Part shown: positions 56,462 to 64,000 of the stretch, piece by piece | Position numbering within the stretch: the stretch's first letter is position 1 | Layout: every line of letters starts with the position of its first letter | Assembly (NCBI RefSeq): GCF_007713705.1 | Contig: NZ_VMSJ01000001.1 | Coordinates: 1 to 64,000 of the forward strand | Length of the DNA stretch: 64,000 nucleotides | Origin: Salinicoccus cyprini | GTDB lineage: Bacteria; Bacillota; Bacilli; Staphylococcales; Salinicoccaceae | Direction: 5' to 3' | Position numbers and translations under genes: made by a program | Notes under the pieces: model-generated | The model's input: only the letters and a program-made list of their open reading frames with translations | What the model was told of the DNA's origin: nothing | The model's database searches: none

Positions 56462-57652
56462 TTGAGATACGATTTCGATACACCGATCAACAGAAGAAAT
56501 ACCTACGCCATGAAATGGGATGGCGGTGAGATGATCAAGGAGTTCGGACTGACGGAACGCTACGATGAGGACACGATTCCCCTGTTCACTGCCGATATGG
56601 ATTTCCAGGTGGCCGAACCGATCGTCGAAGCACTCAGAAGGACGGTCGATCACCAGATATTCGGCTATACGATCGCCCCGGATGCCTACTATGGATCCAT
56701 ACAGAAATGGTTTTCCGATAAATATGACTGGCAGATCGAAAAGCAGGAGATCATCTATGCACCTGGAACCGTCCATTCACTAAATGTAGCGGTCAAGGCC
56801 TACTCCGAGAAGGGTGATGGCGTCATCATCCAGCGCCCGGTATACCCGCCGTTCACTTCAGCAATTGAGAATAATGACCGTGTGGTAAAAAATAATGCAA
56901 TGATACGCGGCGAGGATGGCCGGTACAGCATCGACTTCGAGGGGTTTGAAGCACTGGCCAAAGAAGAGGATACATCCATGTTCATCATGTGCAACCCGCA
57001 CAATCCGACCGGCAATATCATCCGTCCGGATGAACTGGGCCGCCTGGCGGAAATCTGCCGTGAAAATGATGTCATCATCATCGCTGATGAGATTCACGGC
57101 GACCTGATCCGCATCGGTGAGTCGTTCACGCCGATCATCAAAACCACCGTCCATACAGATCATATCGTGACACTGACCGCCATCAACAAGACCTTCAACC
57201 TGGCGGGACTCCACTGTACGAACGTCGTCATTCCGGATGAAGCACTCAGGACGAAGTTCCAGGAGGAGCAGGGCATGAGCCTGCCGAGCCCGTTCACCGT
57301 TGCAGCACTGATTGCAGCGTATAATGAAGGGGATGAGTGGCTCAGGCAGGTGCGGGAGTATATTGATGGCAACATCGACTTCGTCATCGATTTCCTCACG
57401 CGTGAGATGCCGAAGGTCAAAGTCCGTCGGCCGGCGGGCACGTATGTCCTGTGGATGGATTTCAGCGGCTACGGTATTTCCGAGCGCGAGGTCCATGACC
57501 GCATCTACAATGAAGCGAATGTGCTCCTTGAGGATGGCAGGATGTTCGGACCTGAAGGCAACGACTACCAGAGGATCTGTGTGCCGTCCCCACGCTCTGT
57601 CCTTGAAGAGGCGATGAACCGCATCAAAAAGGCATTTAGTGATCTGCACTAG
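56462..57652 (+). CDS. patB: PatB/MalY-type C-S lyase
   Basis: 396-residue PLP enzyme of the MalY/PatB cystathionine beta-lyase group, fold type I. Motifs: WDGGEM and FTADMDFQVAEP near the start, NPHNPTGNI (about 175-183), ADEIHGDLI and the PLP lysine in TAINKTFNLAGL (about 238). It cleaves cystathionine or S-cysteinyl compounds. Start is TTG 56462 behind AAGGAG with eight-base spacing. The ATG codons upstream are out of place. Weak separation from trp leader downstream. Confidence 0.86.
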   Translation: MRYDFDTPINRRNTYAMKWDGGEMIKEFGLTERYDEDTIPLFTADMDFQVAEPIVEALRRTVDHQIFGYTIAPDAYYGSIQKWFSDKYDWQIEKQEIIYAPGTVHSLNVAVKAYSEKGDGVIIQRPVYPPFTSAIENNDRVVKNNAMIRGEDGRYSIDFEGFEALAKEEDTSMFIMCNPHNPTGNIIRPDELGRLAEICRENDVIIIADEIHGDLIRIGESFTPIIKTTVHTDHIVTLTAINKTFNLAGLHCTNVVIPDEALRTKFQEEQGMSLPSPFTVAALIAAYNEGDEWLRQVREYIDGNIDFVIDFLTREMPKVKVRRPAGTYVLWMDFSGYGISEREVHDRIYNEANVLLEDGRMFGPEGNDYQRICVPSPRSVLEEAMNRIKKAFSDLH

Positions 57653-57756
57653 GATAAAAGACGAATAATTCTGAAATAAAAAGCTCTTTTTTAAACTTTG
57701 GGGTTGTAATTGTCTCCGACATGTATTAGTATGATATCCAATCAAGAAAATATATA

Positions 57757-58004
57757 ATGATTGAAGAAGAGAAGTAGCAATTTCTCAATGCCAAAGAGAG
57801 CCGGTGGACGGTGCGAACCGGTGCAATGATCTTGTGAATGGACTTCTGTATAACCAGTCGCCCCTAAGGCACTGGCGTCTACCCAACGTTACATGGCTGA
57901 TACTGATGCAGTGCATCCGTATCTTGAGTGGATCGGATATAATCCGGTCAATAAAGGTGGCACCACGGCTCCCCGTCCTTTTTAAGAGACAGGGGAGCCT
58001 TTTT
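57757..58004 (+). promoter_or_regulatory. T-box leader 1 with UGG (Trp) specifier
   Basis: Stem I with the AGTAG element (57773-57777) and specifier GAATGGAC, in which TGG is at 57839-57841, the Trp codon. The T-box AAGGTGGCACCACGG is at 57954-57968, where the TGGC bulge pairs with the NCCA end of uncharged tRNA-Trp. A terminator (GGCTCCCC / GGGGAGCC, 57967-57999, then T run) alternates with the antiterminator. A possible promoter is TTGTAA (57704) and TAGTAT (57727) with 17-base spacing. Uncharged tRNA-Trp should open the first stop. Confidence 0.9.
57967..58004 (+). terminator. T-box 1 regulated terminator
   Basis: GGCTCCCC (57967-57974) pairs with GGGGAGCC (57992-57999), followed by T run to 58004. 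It competes with the T-box antiterminator. Confidence 0.9.
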
Positions 58005-58028
58005 GCATTCAAAAAGAAAACAGCGCAT

Positions 58029-58235
58029 ATCAGAACAAGTAGTAGCACACTGCATGGCACAGAGAGTCGGGATTGCTTGGAACCGATGCATGCATGTCCT
58101 ATGAATGGGCCTGATCAGAATGCGTCCGTCCTTCGCACGTTACGCGATATGAAGCTGGAGCGCAGTGCGCTCAATACGAGGTGGCACCGCGGTGAAATCG
58201 TCCTCCATAGACCATGGGTCTATGGAGGATTTTTT
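58029..58235 (+). promoter_or_regulatory. T-box leader 2 with UGG (Trp) specifier
   Basis: A second complete T-box leader starts right after the first terminator. Stem I is closed by ATCAG / CTGAT, AGTAG is visible, and the specifier GAATGGGC gives TGG at 58106-58108. The T-box GAGGTGGCACCGCGG is at 58178-58192. Its terminator is at 58201-58235. Both leaders read Trp, so transcription of trpDCFBA must pass two tests for uncharged tRNA-Trp. Confidence 0.9.
58201..58235 (+). terminator. T-box 2 regulated terminator
   Basis: 13-bp stem TCCTCCATAGACC / GGTCTATGGAGGA with 3-base loop, followed by six T, 22 bases before the trpD start. Confidence 0.92.
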
Positions 58236-58256
58236 ATATTCTGGGAGGTAGAAAAG

Positions 58257-59315
58257 ATGAAATCAGAAGCAGTGGAAGCAGTAGTGACAGGAAGTATGAA
58301 ACCATATCTGGCAAAACTATCCGAACGTATTGATCTGACCTTTGATGAAATGCATGAAGCGGTATCGATACTTCTGACCACATCCGTGACCGACAGCGAA
58401 GTTGCAGCGTTTCTCATGGGTCTGAAAGCCAAGGGAGAGACGGTTGAGGAGATTGCAGCACTTGTGGAAGTGCTCCGCACACACGCCATGCCGATCCATC
58501 GGCACCTTGAAGGAGTCATGGACAACTGCGGGACCGGCGGTGATGGCTCCAACAGCTTCAACATCTCGACAACATCGGCTTTCGTTCTGGCAGGTGCAGG
58601 CATAAAAGTGGCCAAGCACGGCAACCGCAGCGTGACCAGCCGGACCGGCAGCTCGGACGTTCTATCCGAGGTCGGTGTGTCACTGGCATTCGATACCGAG
58701 GATATCGACGTGCTGCTGGATACGAATGGCATCGCGTTCCTGTTTGCCCCCCATGCCCATCCGAAGATCAAGCAGGTGATGAAAGTGAGGAACGATCTTA
58801 AAGTACCGACCATATTCAATCTGATCGGACCGCTGATCAATCCTGTAAAACTTGATTACCAGTTTCTTGGGGTATATAAGAAAGACAAGGTCGAAATGAT
58901 GGCACACGTACTGAAACGGCTCGGAAGGAAACGGGCGGTCGTGATCAACGGTGCCGGCTCGATGGATGAGGCATCACTGCTCGGTGAGAACCATATGACA
59001 CTGCTCGATGACGGTGTCATAACGAACGTGACATTCACACCGGAATCAGTCGGTCTTCCGACATACACGTTGGAAGACATTACAGGCGGGGACAGCCGGG
59101 AAAATGCAGCAATACTTACCAATGTACTCTCCGGCGAAGCAACACCCGCCCAACGGGATACCGTTCTTCTCAATGCGGGAATCGGTCTTTTCAGCGCCGG
59201 TAAGGCTGAAACGATCAGAGAAGGCATTGAAATGGCAAGAGAAAGCATCGATTCAGGCAGGGCACTGTCCAAGCTGGATCATCTGATCAACTATACACAA
59301 AAAGGCGGGATGTAG
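58257..59315 (+). CDS. trpD: anthranilate phosphoribosyltransferase
   Basis: 352-residue enzyme adding phosphoribosyl to anthranilate in tryptophan synthesis. The glycine-rich CGTGGDG (about 90-96) with NIST, KHGNRSVTS and the late MDEASL segment are typical. ATG 58257 follows GGGAGG just after the T-box 2 terminator; the longer upstream frame runs through leader RNA and is not coding. First gene of trpDCFBA, with trpE and trpG absent between leader and trpD. Confidence 0.96.
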   Translation: MKSEAVEAVVTGSMKPYLAKLSERIDLTFDEMHEAVSILLTTSVTDSEVAAFLMGLKAKGETVEEIAALVEVLRTHAMPIHRHLEGVMDNCGTGGDGSNSFNISTTSAFVLAGAGIKVAKHGNRSVTSRTGSSDVLSEVGVSLAFDTEDIDVLLDTNGIAFLFAPHAHPKIKQVMKVRNDLKVPTIFNLIGPLINPVKLDYQFLGVYKKDKVEMMAHVLKRLGRKRAVVINGAGSMDEASLLGENHMTLLDDGVITNVTFTPESVGLPTYTLEDITGGDSRENAAILTNVLSGEATPAQRDTVLLNAGIGLFSAGKAETIREGIEMARESIDSGRALSKLDHLINYTQKGGM

Positions 59316-59316
59316 A

Positions 59317-60081
59317 ATGGCAGCGATACTGGAAGAAATCATTTCTTATAAACGTATTGAGATAGAAGCGATGGGCACACAGGAGATCATAAAAAGCCGC
59401 AGACCGGCATCTTTCAAGAAACGTCTTGAAAATGCCGATACGATGTCGGTCATCGGCGAGGTGAAACGGGCATCACCGTCTAAAGGCGACATCAACATTG
59501 ATATCGATCCGAAAGCGCAGGCCGAGAAATACGTAAAGGGCGGTGTCGATGTCATCTCGGTCCTGACCGACCGCAACTACTTCAAAGGATCGCTCAGAGA
59601 TCTTGAAGCTGTAAAATGTGCAGTCGATGTGCCCGTACTGAACAAGGATTTCATCATAGACGAACGGCAGATCGACCGCGCGTACCTCTATGGTGCCGAT
59701 ATCATCCTGCTCATTGTGGCAGCTTTGGATGACGAGACGCTGAAGCGGCTTTATGACCACGCCGCGAGCTACGGCATGGAATGCATCGTTGAAGTGCATA
59801 CGAAGGCGGAGATGGAACGGGCGCTCAAACTGGAGCCTGAAATCATCGGCATCAACAATCGTGATCTGAAAACATTCGAAGTGGATATCGCCAACACCGA
59901 ACAGCTGCTCGAAGAATTCGGTGACGCCGATACGATCTTTATTGCAGAAAGCGGCATCCGGATTGAGGAAGATGCGAGACGCATGAAAGATGCCGGGGCA
60001 CGTGCACTGCTGGTCGGTGAAACCCTGATGCGTGCGGAACATCCGGAACAGGTCATAGAATCCCTCAAGGTGGCGCTGTAG
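59317..60081 (+). CDS. trpC: indole-3-glycerol phosphate synthase
   Basis: 254-residue TIM-barrel enzyme closing the indole ring. VIGEVKRASPSKG with the catalytic lysine (about K50) and the later INNRDLKTFEVD and ESGI segments are intact. It starts one base after the trpD stop. Terminal residues match normal length, and trpF begins directly after the stop. Confidence 0.96.
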   Translation: MAAILEEIISYKRIEIEAMGTQEIIKSRRPASFKKRLENADTMSVIGEVKRASPSKGDINIDIDPKAQAEKYVKGGVDVISVLTDRNYFKGSLRDLEAVKCAVDVPVLNKDFIIDERQIDRAYLYGADIILLIVAALDDETLKRLYDHAASYGMECIVEVHTKAEMERALKLEPEIIGINNRDLKTFEVDIANTEQLLEEFGDADTIFIAESGIRIEEDARRMKDAGARALLVGETLMRAEHPEQVIESLKVAL

Positions 60082-60717
60082 ATGAAAATAAAAATCTGTG
60101 GCATCCAGTCGATCGAAGCGGCGGAATGGGCAGCGGATGCAGGTGTGGACATGATCGGCTTCGTCTTTGCGCCGAGCCGCCGAAAAGTGGATATTGGTGC
60201 GGCACGCGCAATTGCGGATGCGGTCAGAGGGCGTGTCAAAACCGTCGGGGTGTTCGTCAATGCGCCTGCTGATGAAGTGGAACATGTCCATCAGGCAGTC
60301 GGGCTCGACTACGTCCAGCTGCATGGGGATGAGTCGGAAGACTATGTCAAAACACTCGATATTCCGGTCATCAAAGCTTTTTCCGTCGGACAGATGCGCA
60401 TTGAAGAGATGTTCCGATATGAAGCGGATCATATACTGATCGACAGTCCGCCCGGCAAGTACCGCGGGGGCACCGGCCACGCTTTCGACTGGTCGGCGCT
60501 GGATGATCCGGCACTCGATAGGAGTCGGCTGATCATGGCCGGCGGCATCAACAGCAGCAATATCCGGGCAGCATACGATTCGGTCCGGCCAGCCGGTGTC
60601 GATATTTCGAGCGGTGCGGAGACCGACGGTATGAAAGATGAAAATAAAATCCATGAACTGATGGAACAGATGAAAGGTGTCGATGGAAATGGAACAGACT
60701 TATACACAGCCGAATGA
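60082..60717 (+). CDS. trpF: phosphoribosylanthranilate isomerase
   Basis: 211-residue TIM-barrel isomerase. KICGI (4-8) carries the catalytic cysteine (C6) and LIDSPPG holds the catalytic Asp. Phosphate loops GGINSSNI and GVDISSGAE are present. It starts directly after the trpC stop. Its end overlaps trpB by about 35 bases, so translation is coupled. Confidence 0.95.
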   Translation: MKIKICGIQSIEAAEWAADAGVDMIGFVFAPSRRKVDIGAARAIADAVRGRVKTVGVFVNAPADEVEHVHQAVGLDYVQLHGDESEDYVKTLDIPVIKAFSVGQMRIEEMFRYEADHILIDSPPGKYRGGTGHAFDWSALDDPALDRSRLIMAGGINSSNIRAAYDSVRPAGVDISSGAETDGMKDENKIHELMEQMKGVDGNGTDLYTAE

Positions 60718-61894
60718 GAGCGGCCATTACGGAGATTTCGGCGGCAGATATGTCCCTGAAACGCTGATGGGCGCCATCAAGGAACTGGAAGCGGAATATA
60801 AGGCAGCGCAGCATGATGAAGTGTTCCAGAAGGAACTCAATCACTATCTTAAAGACTATGTCGGCCGTGAATCGCCGCTTTATTTTGCGGAAGAGCTGAC
60901 AGCAAAGGCGGGCGGTGCAAAAATCTACCTGAAGCGAGAGGACCTGAACCATACGGGTGCACACAAGATCAACAATACGATCGGCCAGGCGCTGCTTACA
61001 AGAAAAATGGGCAAAAAGAAAGTGGTTGCGGAAACCGGCGCCGGTCAGCATGGTGTTGCAACGGCAACCGTATGCGCACTGCTCAAGCTTGAATGTGTCA
61101 TCTTCATGGGCAAGGAGGATGTGAAACGCCAGGAGCTGAATGTTTTCAGAATGGAGCTGCTCGGCGCCAGAGTGGTCAGTGTCGACCAGGGACGGGGAAC
61201 ACTGAAGGATGCCGTCAATGAGGCACTCCGCTACTGGGTGGCCAATGTCGAGGACACGCACTACATTCTCGGTTCGGTCATGGGACCGCATCCGTTCCCG
61301 CAGATCGTCCGTGACTTCCAGTCCATCATCGGCAGGGAGACGAAAGAGCAGGTTCTGGACAAGGAAGGTCGGCTGCCGGACGCAGTCGTTGCATGCATCG
61401 GCGGGGGCAGCAACGCCATCGGCATGTTCCATCCGTTCATCGACGACCTGGATGTCCGCCTCATAGGTGTGGAAGCATCCGGCCATGGCATCGAGAGTGG
61501 CCAGCACGCCGCATCACTGAATGAAGGGCATGTCGGCATACTGCACGGATCGAAGATGCATCTGCTGCAGGATGAAGCGGGACAGGTCCAGGAAGCATAT
61601 TCCATATCCGCAGGGCTCGACTATCCGGGCATCGGACCGGAGCACAGCCATCTGAAATCACTCGGCCGGGCTGAATACGCCCATGCGACGGATGAAGAGG
61701 CGCTCGAGGCATTCAAGATGCTGTCGCACACGGAAGGCATCATCCCGGCGCTTGAGAGCGCCCACGCAGTATCTCATGCCATGAAGGTGGCAGCGGAAAT
61801 GACATCGGATGAAATCCTTGTCATCTGCCTATCCGGCCGCGGCGATAAGGATGTCGCCCAGGTCAAAGCACGTGAGGAAGGAAGAGAACTATGA
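60683..61894 (+). CDS. trpB: tryptophan synthase beta chain
   Basis: 403-residue PLP subunit joining indole and serine. PLP lysine K95 in [10 protein letters not shown]-type GAHKINNT, the [10 protein letters not shown] loop and [12 protein letters not shown] are intact. Start is one of two ATG (60683 or 60689) behind AAAGGTG, both within the trpF end; GTG 60677 is less likely. It overlaps trpA by four bases. Confidence 0.96.
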   Translation: MEMEQTYTQPNESGHYGDFGGRYVPETLMGAIKELEAEYKAAQHDEVFQKELNHYLKDYVGRESPLYFAEELTAKAGGAKIYLKREDLNHTGAHKINNTIGQALLTRKMGKKKVVAETGAGQHGVATATVCALLKLECVIFMGKEDVKRQELNVFRMELLGARVVSVDQGRGTLKDAVNEALRYWVANVEDTHYILGSVMGPHPFPQIVRDFQSIIGRETKEQVLDKEGRLPDAVVACIGGGSNAIGMFHPFIDDLDVRLIGVEASGHGIESGQHAASLNEGHVGILHGSKMHLLQDEAGQVQEAYSISAGLDYPGIGPEHSHLKSLGRAEYAHATDEEALEAFKMLSHTEGIIPALESAHAVSHAMKVAAEMTSDEILVICLSGRGDKDVAQVKAREEGREL

Positions 61895-62688
61895 GCAGAA
61901 TGAAAATGGAGCAGACTTTCGAATCACTTGGAAACGAAGGAAAGAAAGCATTCATCGCCTACATCATGGCCGGAGACGGCGGCCTTGAAAACCTGAAGCA
62001 TCAGATGCTGTCGCTTGAAGCGGCAGGGGCTTCTGTCATCGAGCTCGGCATCCCATTCTCCGATCCGGTGGCGGATGGGCCGGTCATCCAGGCGGCAGGC
62101 CAGCGCGCACTGGCAGAAGGGGTCACGCTCAGAGGCATTCTCGAGGAACTCGCCCGGATCAAAGATGACATATCCATTCCGGTGGTGCTCATGACCTATG
62201 CCAATCCGGTACTGCGACTCGGTGCGGACACGTTTGCTGAGATGTCCGATGAGGCCGGTGTCTCCGGTGTCATCATGCCGGATGTGCCACTTGAAGAATC
62301 CGGAGAATTCGAAGTGCCGCTCCGAAGATATGACATCACCATGATCCGCTTCATTACGCTGAGCAGCTCGGAAGAACGGATCAAGGAAGTGATGGAAGGG
62401 GCCGAAGGGTTCATCTATGCCGTAACGGTCAGGGGGACGACAGGCGCAAGAGCAGGATTTGATGCCTCACTGTACGATCATCTGGAAAGCATTTCGAAAA
62501 TGACCGATGTACCCGTTTGTGCCGGCTTCGGCATCGGCAGCCGTGAACAGGCGGAGGCGGTCGGCTCACACTGCGACGGCGTCATCGTCGGCAGCAGAAT
62601 CGTCGAGCTGATGCATGAGAATAATATCGAAGAAATAGAGGCGCTCATCCCGGAAAATGCAGATATTGCAATAAATGCGTCAAATTGA
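61891..62688 (+). CDS. trpA: tryptophan synthase alpha chain
   Basis: 265-residue TIM-barrel subunit releasing indole from indole-3-glycerol phosphate. Catalytic E51 and D62 lie in [13 protein letters not shown], with [13 protein letters not shown] and [11 protein letters not shown] as phosphate-site segments. ATGA overlap with trpB. No clear hairpin terminator follows before pgi. Confidence 0.95.
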   Translation: MSRMKMEQTFESLGNEGKKAFIAYIMAGDGGLENLKHQMLSLEAAGASVIELGIPFSDPVADGPVIQAAGQRALAEGVTLRGILEELARIKDDISIPVVLMTYANPVLRLGADTFAEMSDEAGVSGVIMPDVPLEESGEFEVPLRRYDITMIRFITLSSSEERIKEVMEGAEGFIYAVTVRGTTGARAGFDASLYDHLESISKMTDVPVCAGFGIGSREQAEAVGSHCDGVIVGSRIVELMHENNIEEIEALIPENADIAINASN

Positions 62689-62760
62689 TTGAAATAGTAT
62701 CCCGGTTTTAAATACAATATAATTGTATATGATAGAAAAAAACTTTATTTGGAGGATACT

Positions 62761-64000
62761 ATGACACATATCAAATTCGATTATTCCAATGTAGCGTCAT
62801 TCATGAACGAAGCGGAACTCTCCGGCCTGTCACCGTTTGTATCAAGTGTGCATGACATGATTCATGAAGGCACAGGTGCCGGCAGCGACTACCTGGGCTG
62901 GGTGAAACTTCCTGAAGACTATGACAAGGAAGAGTTCTCCCGCATTCAGAAGTCTGCTGAAAAGATCAAATCGGATTCCGATGTGCTCGTGGTCATCGGT
63001 ATCGGTGGATCCTATCTGGGCGCGAAAGCGGCAGTAGAAATGCTGACACCGGCATTCGGGCATGATGGACCGGAAATCGTATTTGCCGGACATCAGCTCT
63101 CAAGCCACTATATGAATGAGCTGAAGGACTACCTTGGTGGCAAGGACTTTTCAATCAATGTCATCAGCAAATCCGGAACAACAACGGAACCTGCCATTGC
63201 ATTCCGTGTCTTCAAGAAGCTGCTTGAAGAGAAGTATGACAACCCGACGGAACGCATCTATGTAACGACGGACAAGGAAAAGGGTGCGCTCAACACGCTG
63301 GCCCGTGAAAAAGGCTATGAAATGTTTGTCGTACCGGATGATGTCGGTGGCAGATACTCGGTACTGACTGCTGTCGGCCTGCTGCCGATTGCAGCATCCG
63401 GCATTGATATCGAAGCAATGATGGAAGGTGCACGTGCTGCCATGGACGAGCTCCAGGAAGCATCGCTCGAAAGCAATCCGGCGTACCAGTATGCAGTCGT
63501 CCGCAACGCCCTGTACAATAAAGGCTATGATGTGGAGATGCTGATCAACTATGACGCACGCCTGTCCTACTTCGGCGAGTGGTGGAAGCAGCTCTTCGGC
63601 GAGAGTGAAGGCAAGGACAACAAGGGAATTCTGCCGCACAGCGCCAACTTCACCACGGATCTGCATTCACTTGGCCAGTACATCCAGGAAGGCAGACGCA
63701 TGCTGATGGAGACGGTCATCAATGTAGAGACGCCACTCAGTGATGTGACGATCGAGGCGGAGGAACAGGATCTCGATGGTCTCAACTACCTTGAAGGCAT
63801 GACGGTCGATGAGGTGAACCATCAGGCCATGCGCGGAACCATTCTTGCTCATGTAGATGGTGGTGTACCGAACATGATCGTCACTGTACCGAAGCTTGAT
63901 GCATATACATTCGGCTATATGGCCTACTTCTTCGAGCTTGCATGTGCGATGAGCGGATATCTGCTCGGCGTCAACCCGTTCAATCAGCCGGGTGTTGAAG
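62761..64000 (+). CDS. pgi: glucose-6-phosphate isomerase (3' end outside window)
   Basis: 413 residues are visible, about 30 short of the usual Gram-positive enzyme, with the 3' end cut by the window edge. Phosphoglucose isomerase interconverting glucose-6-phosphate and fructose-6-phosphate. [13 protein letters not shown], the sugar-phosphate loop [16 protein letters not shown] and the [18 protein letters not shown] signature are intact. GGAGG lies before ATG 62761, and a TATAAT (62718-62723) upstream could be its own -10 element. Confidence 0.96.
   Translation, partial: MTHIKFDYSNVASFMNEAELSGLSPFVSSVHDMIHEGTGAGSDYLGWVKLPEDYDKEEFSRIQKSAEKIKSDSDVLVVIGIGGSYLGAKAAVEMLTPAFGHDGPEIVFAGHQLSSHYMNELKDYLGGKDFSINVISKSGTTTEPAIAFRVFKKLLEEKYDNPTERIYVTTDKEKGALNTLAREKGYEMFVVPDDVGGRYSVLTAVGLLPIAASGIDIEAMMEGARAAMDELQEASLESNPAYQYAVVRNALYNKGYDVEMLINYDARLSYFGEWWKQLFGESEGKDNKGILPHSANFTTDLHSLGQYIQEGRRMLMETVINVETPLSDVTIEAEEQDLDGLNYLEGMTVDEVNHQAMRGTILAHVDGGVPNMIVTVPKLDAYTFGYMAYFFELACAMSGYLLGVNPFNQPGVE

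Noticed and set aside
57804-58256. Upstream in-frame extension of trpD
   Set aside because: It runs through both T-box leader RNAs; the true start has GGGAGG just after the second terminator.
59473-60654. 393-codon antisense frame inside trpC/trpF
   Set aside because: Antisense shadow of two confidently identified trp genes.

Overview
The window is ordinary low-to-mid GC Firmicutes chromosome, most like a halotolerant member of the Staphylococcaceae such as Salinicoccus or a close relative. This placement is inferred. It rests on staphylococcal-type gene order (aroD - thioredoxin - ArsC/Spx-like - gcvH - toprim - thioredoxin - metNIQ - sufCDSUB; then lipA - yutD - DUF3055 - DUF86 - nagD - hydroxyacid dehydrogenase; then mnhA-G), strong AGGAGG ribosome binding sites with several TTG/GTG starts, a seven-gene Mnh antiporter operon, and very acidic surface segments such as the MetQ linker. 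No CRISPR array, insertion sequence, phage gene, tRNA or rRNA was seen.

Layout. 1-300: AT-rich, gene-free DNA ending in a tmRNA 3' end that may be an island attachment-site duplicate, then a terminator. 0.4-7 kb: universal stress protein behind a SigB-like promoter, DUF305 and DUF1722 proteins, a divergent MurE-like ligase, aroD and a redox/lipoyl cluster. 7-10 kb: SAM-I riboswitch and metNIQ. 10.5-15.8 kb: sufCDSUB. 15.9-22.3 kb: YitT, two tandem paralogous M15 peptidases, NAD(P)HX repair enzyme, GRAM-like protein, UbiA-type prenyltransferase, EamA transporter. 22.4-29.5 kb: thioredoxin-like protein, FetAB-type transporter, DUF72, TauE, a YunD-like phosphoesterase, and a lysine riboswitch driving an NhaC-family transporter. 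29.6-40.3 kb: lipA and conserved Firmicutes genes of partly unknown role, bioY behind a BirA-type operator, Nfu/IscA-type Fe-S genes between two flavoprotein NADH dehydrogenases, and pepA. 40.4-46.2 kb: mnhABCDEFG on the minus strand. 46.4-52.3 kb: ppiB, an S1 protein, and the rocA-rocD-gudB group that interconverts proline/ornithine breakdown products and glutamate. 52.3-57.7 kb: RND exporter divergent from a TetR regulator, then a PatB-type C-S lyase. 57.7-62.7 kb: two tandem tryptophan T-box leaders and trpDCFBA without trpE or trpG. 62.8 kb to the end: pgi, cut by the window edge.

Several nutrient circuits are readable from the DNA: methionine uptake by SAM-I riboswitch, lysine uptake by L-box, biotin uptake by a BirA operator and tryptophan synthesis by two UGG T-boxes. 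Fe-S supply (Suf, Nfu, IscA-type) sits with its clients (LipA, possibly others) and with lipoyl metabolism (GcvH). Most units end in strong intrinsic terminators, many shared by convergent genes.

No clearly new multi-gene system was found. The most unusual items are the tandem Trp T-boxes on an operon lacking trpEG, the MurE-like ligase that lacks the usual substrate-recognition motifs, the tmRNA 3'-end/att structure at the left edge, the duplicated secreted M15 peptidases sharing an upstream 11-mer, and the GRAM/UbiA gene pair.
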